A stretch of 33,292 bases of DNA. Origin: an uncultured Bacteroidales bacterium. Lineage in GTDB: Bacteria; Bacteroidota; Bacteroidia; Bacteroidales; UBA932. Of the stretch, positions 33,196 to 33,292 are shown piece after piece. The DNA is taken from positions 1 through 33,292 of the forward strand of contig CANBDX010000027.1 in assembly GCA_947367315.1 (NCBI GenBank). Direction: 5' to 3'. Positions within the stretch are counted from its first letter, which is position 1; every line of letters begins with the position of its first letter. Below the pieces are notes generated by a model. That model was not told the origin of the DNA, did not search any database, and saw only the letters and a list, made by a program, of their open reading frames with translations. The translations under genes were made by a program, and so were the position numbers.

Positions 33196-33292
33196 TTAAT
33201 ATTCAATAACTTGCTTAATTATAGGTAGGGATAATCGGAGGCCGCTGAAAAAGCTATCTAAATCATAACCCACTGAGAATCGCATATATAAA
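33196..33292 (-). CDS. Possible 3' tip of an unidentified gene entering from the right edge
   Basis: The frame is open from the right edge to TAA at 33198-33196. It encodes about 32 visible residues ending GLRLSLPIIKQVIEY. That is too short to identify, and an open frame of this length occurs often by chance. It is listed because it reaches the window edge, ends before a possible structured element, and has a plausible amphipathic composition. The remaining intergenic DNA up to the receptor gene holds the inverted-repeat element and the receptor promoter, and otherwise nothing I recognise. Confidence 0.25.
   Translation of the reverse strand, partial: LYMRFSVGYDLDSFFSGLRLSLPIIKQVIEY

Overview
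The window looks like a chromosomal segment of a Bacteroidales bacterium (Bacteroidota), probably gut-associated. The evidence is gene content (tandem OmpA-family porin-like proteins, a divergent tamB/tsaD pair, GSCFA, CotH, an M64 peptidase, a TonB-dependent receptor, a fimbrillin-like lipoprotein) and many matches to the Bacteroidota sigma-ABfr promoter (TTTG at -33, TAnnTTTG at -7). TGA ends several ordinary genes here, so the standard bacterial code applies. I see no tRNA, rRNA, CRISPR array, transposase or phage gene. The genus cannot be fixed from the sequence.

Layout. 1-3541: three OmpA-family genes on the minus strand, the first cut by the left edge; the two leftmost share almost identical 3' ends, and the third has a perfect inverted repeat over its start codon. 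3620-7811 (minus): parE, a small lysophospholipid acyltransferase and an AMP-forming acyl-CoA/ACP ligase, close together and probably co-transcribed. 7812-8061: divergent regulatory region with two overlapping tandem promoters. 8062-11094 (plus): the most unusual locus, a 50-residue Cys/Asp-rich small protein, then a multidomain lipoprotein frame that hits a single in-frame TGA and continues in the same frame through a Gly/Ser linker into a complete-looking DNA/RNA non-specific endonuclease domain with no usable start of its own. A strong two-way terminator separates it from a convergent PqqD-like gene. 11456-17468: a GH3 glycosidase lipoprotein, a GSCFA protein, a 5'-nucleotidase lipoprotein and an MBL-fold hydrolase, with REP-like repeats in the gaps.

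17585-24501 (minus): a tight housekeeping cluster, tamB, an RsmI-like methyltransferase paralogue, folB and mtaB, joined by 4-nt and 1-nt overlaps or a 4-nt gap; tamB has no ATG where its start is expected. 24595-28443 (plus): tsaD, a COG2509-type FAD-dependent oxidoreductase and an M64 peptidase. 28466-32951 (minus): a CotH-family lipoprotein with its own promoter and, upstream of it, a TonB-dependent receptor whose predicted promoter spacer contains a run of eight C (possible phase variation). 32952-33292 is mostly non-coding, with a GC-rich inverted-repeat element and perhaps the 3' tip of another gene.

Much of the window serves the cell envelope (porins, lipid remodelling, TamB, TonB receptor, surface lipoproteins), mixed with translation-fidelity genes (mtaB, tsaD, RsmI-like) and topoisomerase IV. 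The best candidates for something new are the interrupted lipoprotein-nuclease locus with its small leader protein and tandem promoters, the hairpin over the third OmpA start, and the homopolymer inside the receptor promoter.
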